DNA of 64,000 nucleotides from JAJEDW01 sp963555775 (lineage in GTDB: Bacteria; Acidobacteriota; Terriglobia; 20CM-2-55-15). Location: NCBI GenBank assembly GCA_963555775.3, contig CAUVWY020000010.1, positions 248,001 to 312,000 on the forward strand, written 5' to 3'. A model generated the notes under the pieces. That model was not told the DNA's origin, ran no database searches, and saw nothing but the letters and a program-made list of their open reading frames with translations. Position 1 is the first letter of the stretch. Each line of letters opens with the position of its first letter. Both the position numbers and the translations under genes were made by a program. Below, in pieces: positions 44,241-52,539 of the stretch.

Positions 44241-45574
44241 TATTGCGACATCTGGCTGGATAGATTGATGACGTCGTTATAGAGGACAAAGACGATCAAC
44301 GTCAGCAGGAATACGAAACTCACCTGCGCGATACGTTCCTTCACGGCCAGGCTCAGATCCTGGCGCATGATTCCTTCGATTACCAGCATGAGCATGACGC
44401 CGCCGTCGAGAATCGGAATCGGCAACAGATTGACGATGCCCAGGTTGAGGCTGATGATCGCCATCAACACGATCAGGTCCGTAAATCCCTCCTCGAACCG
44501 GCGGCCCGTCTCATTGATGATTCCGATCGGCCCGTCCATCGCTCTCATCGAGGCTTCACCCCGAATCAATCTACCGAGGATGTCGAAGATCAGAACAGCG
44601 TTGGCAGCGTTCCACCGCAGCGAAGCCACGAAGGCATTAGCCGGGTTGAGTTGTATTTCGACCATGGGCGCCGCGATCTGGATCCCCAGAATGCGGTCTC
44701 CGTCTTCATTCACCGCCGGCTCGGCACCGAGCACGATGGTTTCGCCATCGCGGAGCACGGTCACGTCGACGGTTGTCCCCGGAACCTCCTGCAGGGCATC
44801 GACGACCCCTTGGGCGTTGGCGCCATACAGGTCGATGTCGCCGATGGCGACGATCTGATCGCCGAGAAGCAAGCCCGCGCGCTCCGCCGGAGAGTCGTCG
44901 GTCATGCTGTACCCGGTGATCTCGGTTCCCACGACCTGATCCGGGGAAAAGCCCACGAACCCGATCTCCCTCGGTCCCCGGGGTTCGGGGGTCACGACGG
45001 TTTCAATCGACTGCCCGTCCCGATCCAGGATGATCGAGAACGGAACATCGGGACCCAACACGGAATCGATTTCGATGTCCTGCCAACTGAAATCGCTTTC
45101 GCCATTCCACGCGACAATGCGATCACCCGGCTGAATCCCCGCGGCCTCGGCGGGAGATTCCTCCTCGACGGAACCGATGACCGTATCCGTGGGCGGACGC
45201 CGTTCCGAAACGCCGTACATGTAAAGTCCGGCCATCAATCCGATCGCGAGCACGCCGTTCATGGCGGGTCCCGCGGAAGCGACGAGAAATCGTTGCCACT
45301 TGGGTTTCGACATGAACTCGTCCGGGTCGCCTGTCACTTCGTCTCCGGGGTTCTCTCCCGACATCTTGACGTATCCGCCCAGCGGCAGCGCGCTCAACCG
45401 ATAGTCCGTGTCACCGTATCGAATGCCCAACAGACGAGGTCCGAAACCGACCGAAAACGTTTCGACACGGATCTTGAACAGCTTCGCGACCATGAAATGG
45501 CCTGCTTCATGGATAACGATGATCACGCCAAGGACGATCAATGCGACGACGATATTGGTCAGGACACCGAACAT
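44240..45574 (-). CDS. rseP: RIP metalloprotease RseP (site-2 protease)
   Basis: The 444-residue membrane protease has the zinc motif HEAGH (IVIHEAGHFMVAKLF, residues about 21-25), the SVGFGPRLLGIRYGDTDYRLSALPLGGYVKM segment (landmark), two PDZ domains (SPAEAAGIQPGDRIVAWNG and SPAERAGLLLGDQIVAIGD), and the C-terminal NLLPIPILDGG. It cuts anti-sigma factors and leftover signal peptides in the membrane. It follows dxr in the usual uppS-cdsA-dxr-rseP order, but a 274-base repeat element intervenes. Confidence 0.95.
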   Translation of the reverse strand: MFGVLTNIVVALIVLGVIIVIHEAGHFMVAKLFKIRVETFSVGFGPRLLGIRYGDTDYRLSALPLGGYVKMSGENPGDEVTGDPDEFMSKPKWQRFLVASAGPAMNGVLAIGLMAGLYMYGVSERRPPTDTVIGSVEEESPAEAAGIQPGDRIVAWNGESDFSWQDIEIDSVLGPDVPFSIILDRDGQSIETVVTPEPRGPREIGFVGFSPDQVVGTEITGYSMTDDSPAERAGLLLGDQIVAIGDIDLYGANAQGVVDALQEVPGTTVDVTVLRDGETIVLGAEPAVNEDGDRILGIQIAAPMVEIQLNPANAFVASLRWNAANAVLIFDILGRLIRGEASMRAMDGPIGIINETGRRFEEGFTDLIVLMAIISLNLGIVNLLPIPILDGGVMLMLVIEGIMRQDLSLAVKERIAQVSFVFLLTLIVFVLYNDVINLSSQMSQ

Positions 45575-45627
45575 GTTTCCCCTTTAAGAACTCCAAGATA
45601 CAGAAAAATAATCTTATCACGGAGGTT

Positions 45628-45901
45628 AGCAGCCCGTGGCAAGTCCCTGCAGGGCCGCGCGCAGGGGTCTTCGGGTCTCAGACGCGAAGAGAGGAGCGGA
45701 GCGATGGTTGCTCATCGTGACCGACGAACGACAAAGTCTGCGGCCCGAACCCCCCTGCGCCCTACGGGTTACGGCGGCATCGGGCCATCTGCCACGTTGC
45801 CACTCCTCGATAGATGGGGGACATCGACTTCGTCGTGGCGCCTCGCAACTGGTCCAATGGCGCTCGTAACGCGACCCTGCAGGGACTTGCCACGGGCTGC
45901 T
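45628..45901. mobile_element. Second MITE-like element with 27-base perfect terminal inverted repeats
   Basis: Bases 45628-45654 and 45875-45901 are exact inverted copies (start AGCAGCCCGTGGCAAG); allowing one mismatch the match reaches 32. The 274-base element has no transposase. It fills the gap between dxr and rseP, which otherwise is about 75 bases. It may affect transcription of rseP and fur. No target duplication could be assigned. Confidence 0.85.
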
Positions 45902-45923
45902 CGCAACCTGAATTCCGGATGCC

Positions 45924-47102
45924 TCAAAGTGCGGGAAAGTGGGTGCTCGTTACGGCTTCGGAGGCAACCGCGCGTGCCCACCGGTCGGCTTCGAGGACGG
46001 CTTCGACGGTATCGGTGGCGGTGGGAGAATGAGAGTCCAGAACGCGTTCGATGATCCGAGGCAAATCCGTAAACGAGATCCGATGTTCCAGAAAGGCATG
46101 GACGGCGACTTCATCAGCGGCATTCAGGACCGCGGGGGCAGTTCCGCCCATTGCGATCGCCTGATATGCCAGATTGACCGACGGAAACCGTTCGGTGTCG
46201 GGAACGCGGAACTCCAGAGGGGGCAGAGAGGCCCAGTCCAGCGGGGTTAGCGATGACCCGACGCGGTCGGGATAGGTCAGGGCGTATTGAATGGGACCGC
46301 GCATGTCTGCGACGCCCAACTGCGCCATGATGGAACCATCGACGAATTCGACCATTGAATGGACGATGGACTGCGGATGGACAACGATGTCAATCGACGA
46401 CGGGGGAAAATCGAAGAGCCAGCGCGCTTCGATCACTTCGAAGCCCTTGTTCATCAAAGTCGCCGAATCGACCGTGATACGCGGTCCCATTTTCCACGTC
46501 GGGTGGTTGAGCGCCGCTTCCGGTGTCACGGTGGCAAATTCCGTTGCAGGCAGGTTCAGGAACGGGCCGCCGGAGGCCGTGAGCACCAGTCGGCGGACTT
46601 CCTGCCGTTGGCCGGCGCGCAGACACTGGTGGATCGCATTGTGCTCGCTGTCGACAGGCAAGAGCGATCCACCATTCCTTTGCGCGGTTGTGCGCAGGAG
46701 TTCTCCGGCGATGACCATGGCTTCCTTGTTTGCAAGCGCAACGATCTTCCCCGCGCGGAGCGCCGCATACGTCGGTTCGAGTCCGGCGGCGCCCACCGCG
46801 GCGGAAACCACGATGTCGGCTTCATCCATGGCTCCGATCCGCCGCAGCCCGTCCCGGCCCACAAGCGTTTCCGGAACCTCGGCGCCAACCGAGGCACAAT
46901 CATTCCTGAACTGTCCAAGCAGGGATTCATCCGCCAAGGCCACCTGCCGGGGGCGGTAACGCGCGACCTGCGATGCCAGTTCACGGGTCGAAGCCCGGGC
47001 GGCAAGACCGACGACCTCGAACTCCGGCGCCAGATCGTCGATCACTCTGAGCGTGTTCCGGCCCACCGAACCGGTCGAGCCGATGATGGAAACGCGTTTC
47101 AT
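45924..47102 (-). CDS. dxr: 1-deoxy-D-xylulose 5-phosphate reductoisomerase
   Basis: The 392-residue enzyme has the NADPH motif IIGSTGSVGRNTLRVID at the start, LANKEAMVIAGELL, the active-site PVDSEHNAIHQCL, and the flexible loop and C-terminal helical domain (NAADEVAVHAFLEHRI). It makes MEP, the first committed step of the non-mevalonate isoprenoid route. Its ATG overlaps the cdsA stop (ATGA). Confidence 0.96.
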   Translation of the reverse strand: MKRVSIIGSTGSVGRNTLRVIDDLAPEFEVVGLAARASTRELASQVARYRPRQVALADESLLGQFRNDCASVGAEVPETLVGRDGLRRIGAMDEADIVVSAAVGAAGLEPTYAALRAGKIVALANKEAMVIAGELLRTTAQRNGGSLLPVDSEHNAIHQCLRAGQRQEVRRLVLTASGGPFLNLPATEFATVTPEAALNHPTWKMGPRITVDSATLMNKGFEVIEARWLFDFPPSSIDIVVHPQSIVHSMVEFVDGSIMAQLGVADMRGPIQYALTYPDRVGSSLTPLDWASLPPLEFRVPDTERFPSVNLAYQAIAMGGTAPAVLNAADEVAVHAFLEHRISFTDLPRIIERVLDSHSPTATDTVEAVLEADRWARAVASEAVTSTHFPAL

Positions 47103-47863
47103 AGCGATACCAGAAGGAAATAAAAAACCGGGGCGGCAAACAGCAGGCTGTCGATTCGGTCCAGCATGCCGCCGTGTCCGGGTAGCAGCGTGGAAGTATC
47201 CTTGATTCCGGCGCTGCGTTTCATCGCCGATTCGAACAGATCCCCAACCTGACCCGCAACCGCCGTCCCAAAGATCGAAACGCCGAGCAGGGTCGATGGC
47301 GGCAATTCCATGAGCGTGCCTGCCAGCAGCAAGCCTGCAGCAACACTTGCAACAGCGCCTGAGACCGCGCCTTCGACGGTCTTGTTGGGGCTGATCCCGG
47401 GCGCCAGTCGATGACGCCCCATAGTGCGCCCGCCATAGTATGCGGCCGTATCCCCAGCCCAGACGATTCCGAACAGCGTCATGACGGCCTCGCGCGGAAG
47501 CAGAATCAGAAACCCGATCAGGATTGAAACATAGGCCAGCCCCGCGGCGCCACCGAGGACGCGGTCGGTGGTGCCGGCGACCGGTTGGGTCAATGTCGCC
47601 GTCATCAGAACGAGCAGGGTCAGCGACAATCCCGCGACGACCCATGCCGGACCGCCAAAAAAGGACATGGTGACCGCGCCGCCGAAGGGAAGAAACCAAC
47701 GGCCCGTTCGTGCCCTGCCCCCAGTAGCAGTCAGATTGAGGAACTCATCCAGGGCGATCGCGGAAATAATCGCAACCAGGCTGGCAAACAGCCAGGCAGG
47801 TCCCCAATAGGTCACCACCACGACCAGGGGAAGTCCGATCGCTGCCGTTAGAATTCGGGTCAT
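47099..47863 (-). CDS. cdsA: Phosphatidate cytidylyltransferase
   Basis: The 254-residue membrane protein has about seven helices and the CdsA signature near the C-terminus, MKRSAGIKDTSTLLPGHGGMLDRIDSLLFAAPVFY (landmark). It makes CDP-diacylglycerol for phospholipids. It overlaps uppS and dxr by four bases each. Confidence 0.94.
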   Translation of the reverse strand: MTRILTAAIGLPLVVVVTYWGPAWLFASLVAIISAIALDEFLNLTATGGRARTGRWFLPFGGAVTMSFFGGPAWVVAGLSLTLLVLMTATLTQPVAGTTDRVLGGAAGLAYVSILIGFLILLPREAVMTLFGIVWAGDTAAYYGGRTMGRHRLAPGISPNKTVEGAVSGAVASVAAGLLLAGTLMELPPSTLLGVSIFGTAVAGQVGDLFESAMKRSAGIKDTSTLLPGHGGMLDRIDSLLFAAPVFYFLLVSL

Positions 47864-48621
47864 CGAACCAGAGCCGGCGGGGCAAGACCTCCATAACGCC
47901 GTTCACGCTTTTGAAACGCGATGATCGCTTCGTAGAGGTGTTCTTTTCGAAAGTCCGGCCAGAACGTATCGGTCACCCAGATTTCCGAGTACGCAATCTG
48001 CCACAACATGAAGTTGCTGACCCGCAGTTCTCCACTCGTTCGAATGAGGAGATCCGGATCCGGGAGGTCGGCGGTATACAGGTGCTTTGAAATGTCTTCT
48101 TCGGTAATGCCGTCGAGCAAACGCGCATCTTCCTTCGCTTCTGCAAGTATCTCGTTCATGGCGTGCCGAAGTTCGTTCCGTCCGCTGTAGTTGAGGGCAA
48201 CGTTGAAGCGCAATCCACTATTGAACTGCGTCCGATCGATCGCGCGGTCCAGTTCCTGTTGGACGACCGGGCTCAATTCGGAAGTGTCGCCCAGGGTCCC
48301 GAATCTGATGTTGTTGCGGTCGAGATTGTCGATTTCCCTTTTCAGGTACTCCCGAAGCAAATCCATCAACGTTTCAACTTCGGTGCGGGGACGCTTCCAG
48401 TTCTCGGTGGAAAAAGCAAAAAGGGTCAGCGCCTCCACACCGAGAGAGGCCGAACTCTCCAGCACCTCCCGCACCGACTGGATACCTGCGCGATGGCCGG
48501 CCACACGCGGAAGCTTCCGCTTTCGCGCCCACCGGCCGTTACCGTCCATGATTACGGCAATGTGGGCCGGCAACGCATTGGGATCGATCCGTTTAACGAG
48601 ATCTTTTGCGACGCTGGACAT
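47860..48621 (-). CDS. uppS: Undecaprenyl diphosphate synthase
   Basis: The 253-residue enzyme has AVIMDGNGRWARKRKLPRV with the catalytic Asp, FAFSTENWKRP, NVALNYSGRNEL and PDLLIRTSGELRVSNFMLWQIAYSEI (landmarks). It makes the lipid carrier for peptidoglycan and O-antigen. Its start is 31 bases from repeat copy 4, so the promoter must lie in that small gap or inside the repeat. Confidence 0.96.
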   Translation of the reverse strand: MSSVAKDLVKRIDPNALPAHIAVIMDGNGRWARKRKLPRVAGHRAGIQSVREVLESSASLGVEALTLFAFSTENWKRPRTEVETLMDLLREYLKREIDNLDRNNIRFGTLGDTSELSPVVQQELDRAIDRTQFNSGLRFNVALNYSGRNELRHAMNEILAEAKEDARLLDGITEEDISKHLYTADLPDPDLLIRTSGELRVSNFMLWQIAYSEIWVTDTFWPDFRKEHLYEAIIAFQKRERRYGGLAPPALVR

Positions 48622-48652
48622 TTCGCGGCTATCTTACCATTCGACCGGGAAA

Positions 48653-48827
48653 CCCGCCTTTCTCACGGGTTTTCGTCGCGAAGAGTCGGAGACGCCGTCA
48701 GAGCAAGGCGCGCGCCCGGAGGGCACCGGAGGCGTACTTGACGGTACGTCGAGGAGCCCGACGAAGCGGAACGCAGCACTGGCGGATGGATCCGGCGCTG
48801 TAGCAGACAACTCGGGAGAAAGGCGGG
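48653..48827 (+). mobile_element. Small inverted-repeat element, copy 4
   Basis: The 175-base copy is nearly identical to copy 3. The left end CCCGCCTTTCTCACG is perfect; the right end has one change (CGGGAGAAAGGCGGG). The right flank is TTAA, a YTAR site, but the left flank is GAAA, so no target duplication is visible. It lies upstream of the divergent uppS gene. Confidence 0.87.
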
Positions 48828-48952
48828 TTAATGCCGATGACCCGAGGGACTTTCAAAACTATCGGATCGGCCGAGAAAGCTACCGTATATAGACAGGGTG
48901 AATTTGTCCTTCCAGTGAACGTCCGAGAATTCAGTGGTTTAACCTGACAAGC

Positions 48953-48981
48953 TGGACATAGCGAGGAGATTCCTGTATAAA
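48953..48981 (+). promoter_or_regulatory. Promoter of the DUF4338 gene
   Basis: TGGACA (48953-48958) and TATAAA (48976-48981) are exactly 17 bases apart; each differs by one base from consensus. Transcription would begin at about the ATG at 48989, giving a leaderless message. Confidence 0.65.
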
Positions 48982-48988
48982 ACGCTGA

Positions 48989-49549
48989 ATGGAGAGGACG
49001 AAATTGACCAGCCAGGAACTGTCGGAGATCGGGGTACGGCCAGTGGAGCGAAGCGAGGAAGGGCAGTATCAAGAGCAGATGAAGCGTCATCATTATCTGG
49101 GCGCACTGGCGAAGATCGGGGAGACGGTCTGGTACGTGGCCACATGGCGCGGGCAGTGGGTGGCGCAACTGAGCCTGTCGGCGTCGGCGCTGAAGTGCGG
49201 GGTTCGGGATCGATGGATCGGCTGGGACTTCCGCTCGCAGTATGGGCGGCTGAAACTGATCGCGAACAACAGCCGCTTTTTGATCCTGCCGGGCTGGAAT
49301 CGGCCGAATGTGGGCTCGCGGGTGTTGTCAGGGACCGAGCGGCGGGCCGGGTCGGATTGGCGCGAACGGTTCGGTCATGGGTTGCTGCTGCTGGAAACGT
49401 TTGTGGATCCCCGGCGCTTCCATGGCGGCGTGTATCGCGCGTCGAACTGGTTGGAACTGGGACGGACCCGGGGATACCGGCGCACCCGGGACGGCTACAG
49501 CGCCGAAGCCGATGCCCCGAAGCTTGTCTTTGTGCGCCATCCCCATTAG
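48989..49549 (+). CDS. DUF4338 (DruA-like) protein inside the insertion element
   Basis: The 186-residue protein has the DUF4338 core: MKRHHYLGALAKIGETVWYV, CGVRDRWIGWDFRSQYGRL, ANNSRFLILPGWNRPNVGSRVL and LLETFVDPRRFHGGVYRASNW with a following TRGYRRTRDGYS (landmarks). DUF4338 is the domain of DruA in the Druantia anti-phage system and is also found beside ISAs1 transposases. The N-terminal region of about 130 residues seen in longer relatives is missing, so it may be a short form. Its 3' end is duplicated in tandem. Function in the element is unknown. Confidence 0.8.
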   Translation: MERTKLTSQELSEIGVRPVERSEEGQYQEQMKRHHYLGALAKIGETVWYVATWRGQWVAQLSLSASALKCGVRDRWIGWDFRSQYGRLKLIANNSRFLILPGWNRPNVGSRVLSGTERRAGSDWRERFGHGLLLLETFVDPRRFHGGVYRASNWLELGRTRGYRRTRDGYSAEADAPKLVFVRHPH

Positions 49550-49615
49550 GATACCGGCGCACCCGGGACGGCTACAGCGCCGAAGCCGATGCCCCGAAGC
49601 TTGTCTTTGTGCGCC
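49472..49615 (+). repeat. Tandem duplication of the DUF4338 gene 3' end
   Basis: A 67-base stretch (49472-49538) is repeated exactly at 49549-49615, with a 10-base spacer. The first copy ends the gene as HPH and stop; the second would have ended it as RRAYIDPVP and stop, the likely older C-terminus. Confidence 0.9.
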
Positions 49616-49705
49616 GTGCGTATATAGACCCTGTGCCGTGATGCGCGCGGGCAACTGACCCACCCTGGCCGGGAACATCTTCAACTCACCGGAGCCCCCA
49701 AGATC

Positions 49706-50883
49706 ATGCTCAATGCCGCACAGATGCGCCAACTCCCCCAGTGCTTCAAGACCATTCCCGATCCGCGCCGCGCTCAGGGACGGCGCCATCCCTTGTCGGC
49801 AGTGCTGGGCATCGCGGCGGGCGCGACGCTGTGCGGCATGCACGGCTATAAAGCCATCTCGGATTGGGCCGATGCCCTGGGGCAGAAAGCCCGCGAACGT
49901 TTTGGCTGCCGGCGGGAGAACGGCCGCTATGTGGTTCCCAGCGAGTTTGTGATTCGGGATTGTCTGGTCCGGATTGAACCGGGGGCGCTGGACCGGGCGC
50001 TCAATGCGTGGAATCGGGCGTGGGGCGCCCCGGACGATGCGCTGGCCATGGATGGCAAGACGATGAAGAACGCCCTCGACTCGGACGGGCGTCAGACCCA
50101 CATCATGAGCGTGGTCGGGCATGAGTCGAAACGCTGCTACACCCAAAAAAAGTGGGAACCCTGCCTGTAGCCGGCGGCGAGGAGCGCAAGCGCACGAACG
50201 AAATCGGCATGGCCGTTCCCTTGCTTCAAACCTGCGACATCGCCGGCAAGGACATCACCGGCGATGCCCTGCTGACCCAACGCGCGATCGCGCGCTATTT
50301 GGTCGAGCGGGGAGCGCACTATCATTTCACGGTCAAAGGCAACCAACCGACGCTGGAACGCGATATCGCGTTCCAGTTCCAAACCCGCGGACAACCCGAC
50401 TTTGTCGAGGTCACCCCGCCCGATCATGGCCGCATCGAAACCCGGCGCATTTGGTGTAGCGCCGAACTCAACCACTACCTCGACTTTCCCCACCTGGGCC
50501 AGGTCTTTCGGATCGAGCGCGAATCCATCGACAAGAAATCCGGCGCCCTCACGTGTGAAACCGCGCTGGGCATCACGAGCCGCTCACCCGGCGAGGCCTC
50601 CCCCGAACGCTTGCTGGCCATCAATCGCGGTCATTGGAGTATCGAAAGCGTCCATTACATCATCGACTGGAATTACGATGAGGACCGCAGTCGAATCCGC
50701 ACCGGCTTCGGCCCGGAAAACATCACCCGCCTCCGACGCTTTGCCGTCGGTATTCTCAAATCCTTTCAAAAACCCGCTCAATCGATCGCCCAATCGATGC
50801 GCAAACTCTCTTTCAATACCCGTCTCGTCTTCGACTACTTGAGAATGACTCGAAATTCATTCCCCACATCATGCTCCATCTGA
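49706..50883 (+). CDS. ISAs1-family transposase in two frames (possible -1 frameshift product)
   Basis: The first frame (49706-50170, 154 residues) has the DDE_Tnp_1-associated N-terminus (IPDPRRAQGRRHPLSAVLGIA) and the first Asp in ALAMDGKTMKNAL, then hits a stop. The second frame (from about 50152 to 50883) carries the rest: TGDALLTQRAIARYL, HYHFTVKGNQPTL, IESVHYIIDWNYDEDRSRIR with a DDE Glu. The frames differ by -1 and meet at seven A followed by G. The split may be programmed or a mutation. Together they give a normal ISAs1 transposase of about 390 residues. Confidence 0.8.
50146..50152 (+). promoter_or_regulatory. Slippery heptamer A AAA AAG at the transposase frame junction
   Basis: In the first frame the codons are CAA AAA AAG, so a tandem -1 slip on A AAA AAG leads exactly into the second frame (KKVGTLPVAGGEE). 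The same heptamer drives frameshifting in E. coli dnaX. A downstream GC-rich stretch (about 50162-50185) could form a stimulatory structure. Confidence 0.6.
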
Positions 50884-50998
50884 GAACAAATTTGCCGTGC
50901 GTATATAGACGACCCAGGCTGACAGTTCCACAATATAATGATCTTGACCCATCGTCCGCACGAGTTTTGCAAGTCCCTCACCCGAAAGCCCTTTGATA

Positions 50999-51754
50999 CT
51001 AACGAAATCGGGCGGATCGGCCGTACTCGACCGAGATCAGGTGAAGGCCCCGCGCCGGTGCGGACGGTCCGGCCTCACGGCGGTCTTCGGCGGCAAAAAT
51101 TGCCTCGATCCGGGCGGGATCGATCTTGCCCTTCCCGACCTCGATCAGGGTTCCAACGATGGTTCGCACCATGTATTGAAGGAAGCCGCTGGCCCTGATG
51201 CGAAATGCCCAGTCCCGGGTGTCGCGCAGCCACTTCGCTTCATACACTTCGCGGACCCGGTCTTTGACTTCAGCGGCGGCCGCCGAAAATGAAGTGAAAT
51301 CATGGACGCCGACGAAACACGCGGCTGCGCGGTCCATCGCATCGGGGTCCAGGGGCTGCCAAAGGGGATATACGAATTCGTGATGAAAAGGAGATACAAC
51401 GGGGTCGCGCCAGAGGCGGTACTCGTAGGTCTTTGCGGTTGCGGAAATACGCGCATGAAATTCGGCGGGGACCTCTTCCACTTCGGAGACACGGATCTCG
51501 GCGGGCAAGAGCGCGTTGATACCCCTGTGCAGCGCGTCGATTCTTATGGCTCGCGGGGTTTCGAAGTGGGCGACCTGACCGTGGGCATGGACACCCGCAT
51601 CGGTACGGCCGGAACCATGAGTCGTGACGGCGTGATCGAGGAGATTCCCAAGTGCCTGTTCGAGATCTCCCTGAACCGTGGGAACGCCAGGCTGAATCTG
51701 CCACCCGTGGTAGTGTGTGCCATTGTAAGCCAGAGTCAGTTTGATCTTGCGCAT
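50999..51754 (-). CDS. truA: tRNA pseudouridine(38-40) synthase
   Basis: The 251-residue enzyme has LAYNGTHYHGWQIQPGVPTVQGDLEQAL, the catalytic Asp in GSGRTDAGVHAHGQVAHF, and the C-terminal RIRASGFLQYMVRTIVGTLIEVGKG (landmarks). It modifies U38-40 in tRNA anticodon arms. It is divergent from the glycosyltransferase gene with a 35-base gap. Confidence 0.96.
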   Translation of the reverse strand: MRKIKLTLAYNGTHYHGWQIQPGVPTVQGDLEQALGNLLDHAVTTHGSGRTDAGVHAHGQVAHFETPRAIRIDALHRGINALLPAEIRVSEVEEVPAEFHARISATAKTYEYRLWRDPVVSPFHHEFVYPLWQPLDPDAMDRAAACFVGVHDFTSFSAAAAEVKDRVREVYEAKWLRDTRDWAFRIRASGFLQYMVRTIVGTLIEVGKGKIDPARIEAIFAAEDRREAGPSAPARGLHLISVEYGRSARFR

Positions 51755-51789
51755 GCCGATCCGGCGTCGAACTATAGCACAGGCATTTC

Positions 51790-52539
51790 ATGATCGAAGT
51801 CAGTGCCATTGTCATCGCTTTCAACGAAGAAGACCGGATCGCCGAAACGGTATCGAGTCTGGGATTCTGCCAGGAAGTCGTCGTCGTCGATTCCGGAAGT
51901 ACGGATCGCACGCGTGAAGTGGCCGCGGCCTGCGGCGCTCGCGTTTTGACCCGTAGATGGAGCGGCTATTCGGATCAAAAAAATCACGCCGCCGAATGTG
52001 CTTCGAACGATTGGGTGTTCAGCGTCGATGCCGACGAGCGCCCCGCGATCGAGCTTGCAAACGAGATCCGGCATTGGCAGGCCAACGGCGATGCCGCCGC
52101 CCAGGCGGCTTTTTCCATGCCGCGACGTGTGTGTTACCTGGGGAAATGGGTCCGGCACTCCGGATGGTACCCCGACCGCAAGACACGGCTTTACGATCGA
52201 ACGAAAGCCCGATGGATGGGCAAATACGTCCACGAAGAATTGGCGGTCGAGGGGAGGATCCGACATCTTGAAGGCGATCTTCTGCACTTCCCGTACCGGT
52301 CTCTCGATGAGCACCACGCCACGATCGATCGCTATACCGCGCTTGCGGCGCACGAGCTACGGGAGCGGGGCCGGCGATTCAACCCCTTGCGTCTGGCGTT
52401 GGGACCGCCCTTGTATTTTTTGAAGAATTTTTTCTTTCGCGCGGGGCTTCTGGATGGCGTTTCCGGTTTGAGAATCGCTTACATGGGGGCGCGTTACGTT
52501 CTGATCCGGGAGTTCCGCCTGTTTCGCCGATGGAATTGA
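51790..52539 (+). CDS. Glycosyltransferase family 2 (WaaE/KdtX-like)
   Basis: The 249-residue enzyme has the GT2 nucleotide-sugar fold: EVSAIVIAFNEEDRIAETV, VVVDSGSTDRTREVA, the acidic VFSVDADERP and the KYVHEELAVEG segment of the WaaE group. WaaE adds glucose to lipopolysaccharide core. The C-terminal amphipathic helix FLKNFFFRAGLLDG suggests membrane contact. It overlaps the next gene by ten bases. Confidence 0.87.
   Translation: MIEVSAIVIAFNEEDRIAETVSSLGFCQEVVVVDSGSTDRTREVAAACGARVLTRRWSGYSDQKNHAAECASNDWVFSVDADERPAIELANEIRHWQANGDAAAQAAFSMPRRVCYLGKWVRHSGWYPDRKTRLYDRTKARWMGKYVHEELAVEGRIRHLEGDLLHFPYRSLDEHHATIDRYTALAAHELRERGRRFNPLRLALGPPLYFLKNFFFRAGLLDGVSGLRIAYMGARYVLIREFRLFRRWN

Larger units (their letters stand above)
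48894..50899 (+). mobile_element. ISAs1-type insertion element carrying a DUF4338 gene
   Basis: The element is delimited by imperfect inverted ends CAGGGTGAATTTGTCC (48894) and, on the other strand at 50899, CACGGCAAATTTGTTC (12 of 16 match), and by a direct repeat CGTATATAGA at 48884-48893 and 50900-50909. It carries a DUF4338 (DruA-like) gene and an ISAs1-type transposase in two frames. A third copy of the direct-repeat sequence lies inside at 49619-49629, so the structure may be composite. Confidence 0.65.

Noticed and set aside
48884..50910. A complete Druantia defence system
   Set aside because: Only the DUF4338 part is present; no DruB, DruC, DruD or large helicase DruE is in the window, and the gene is inside an insertion element.
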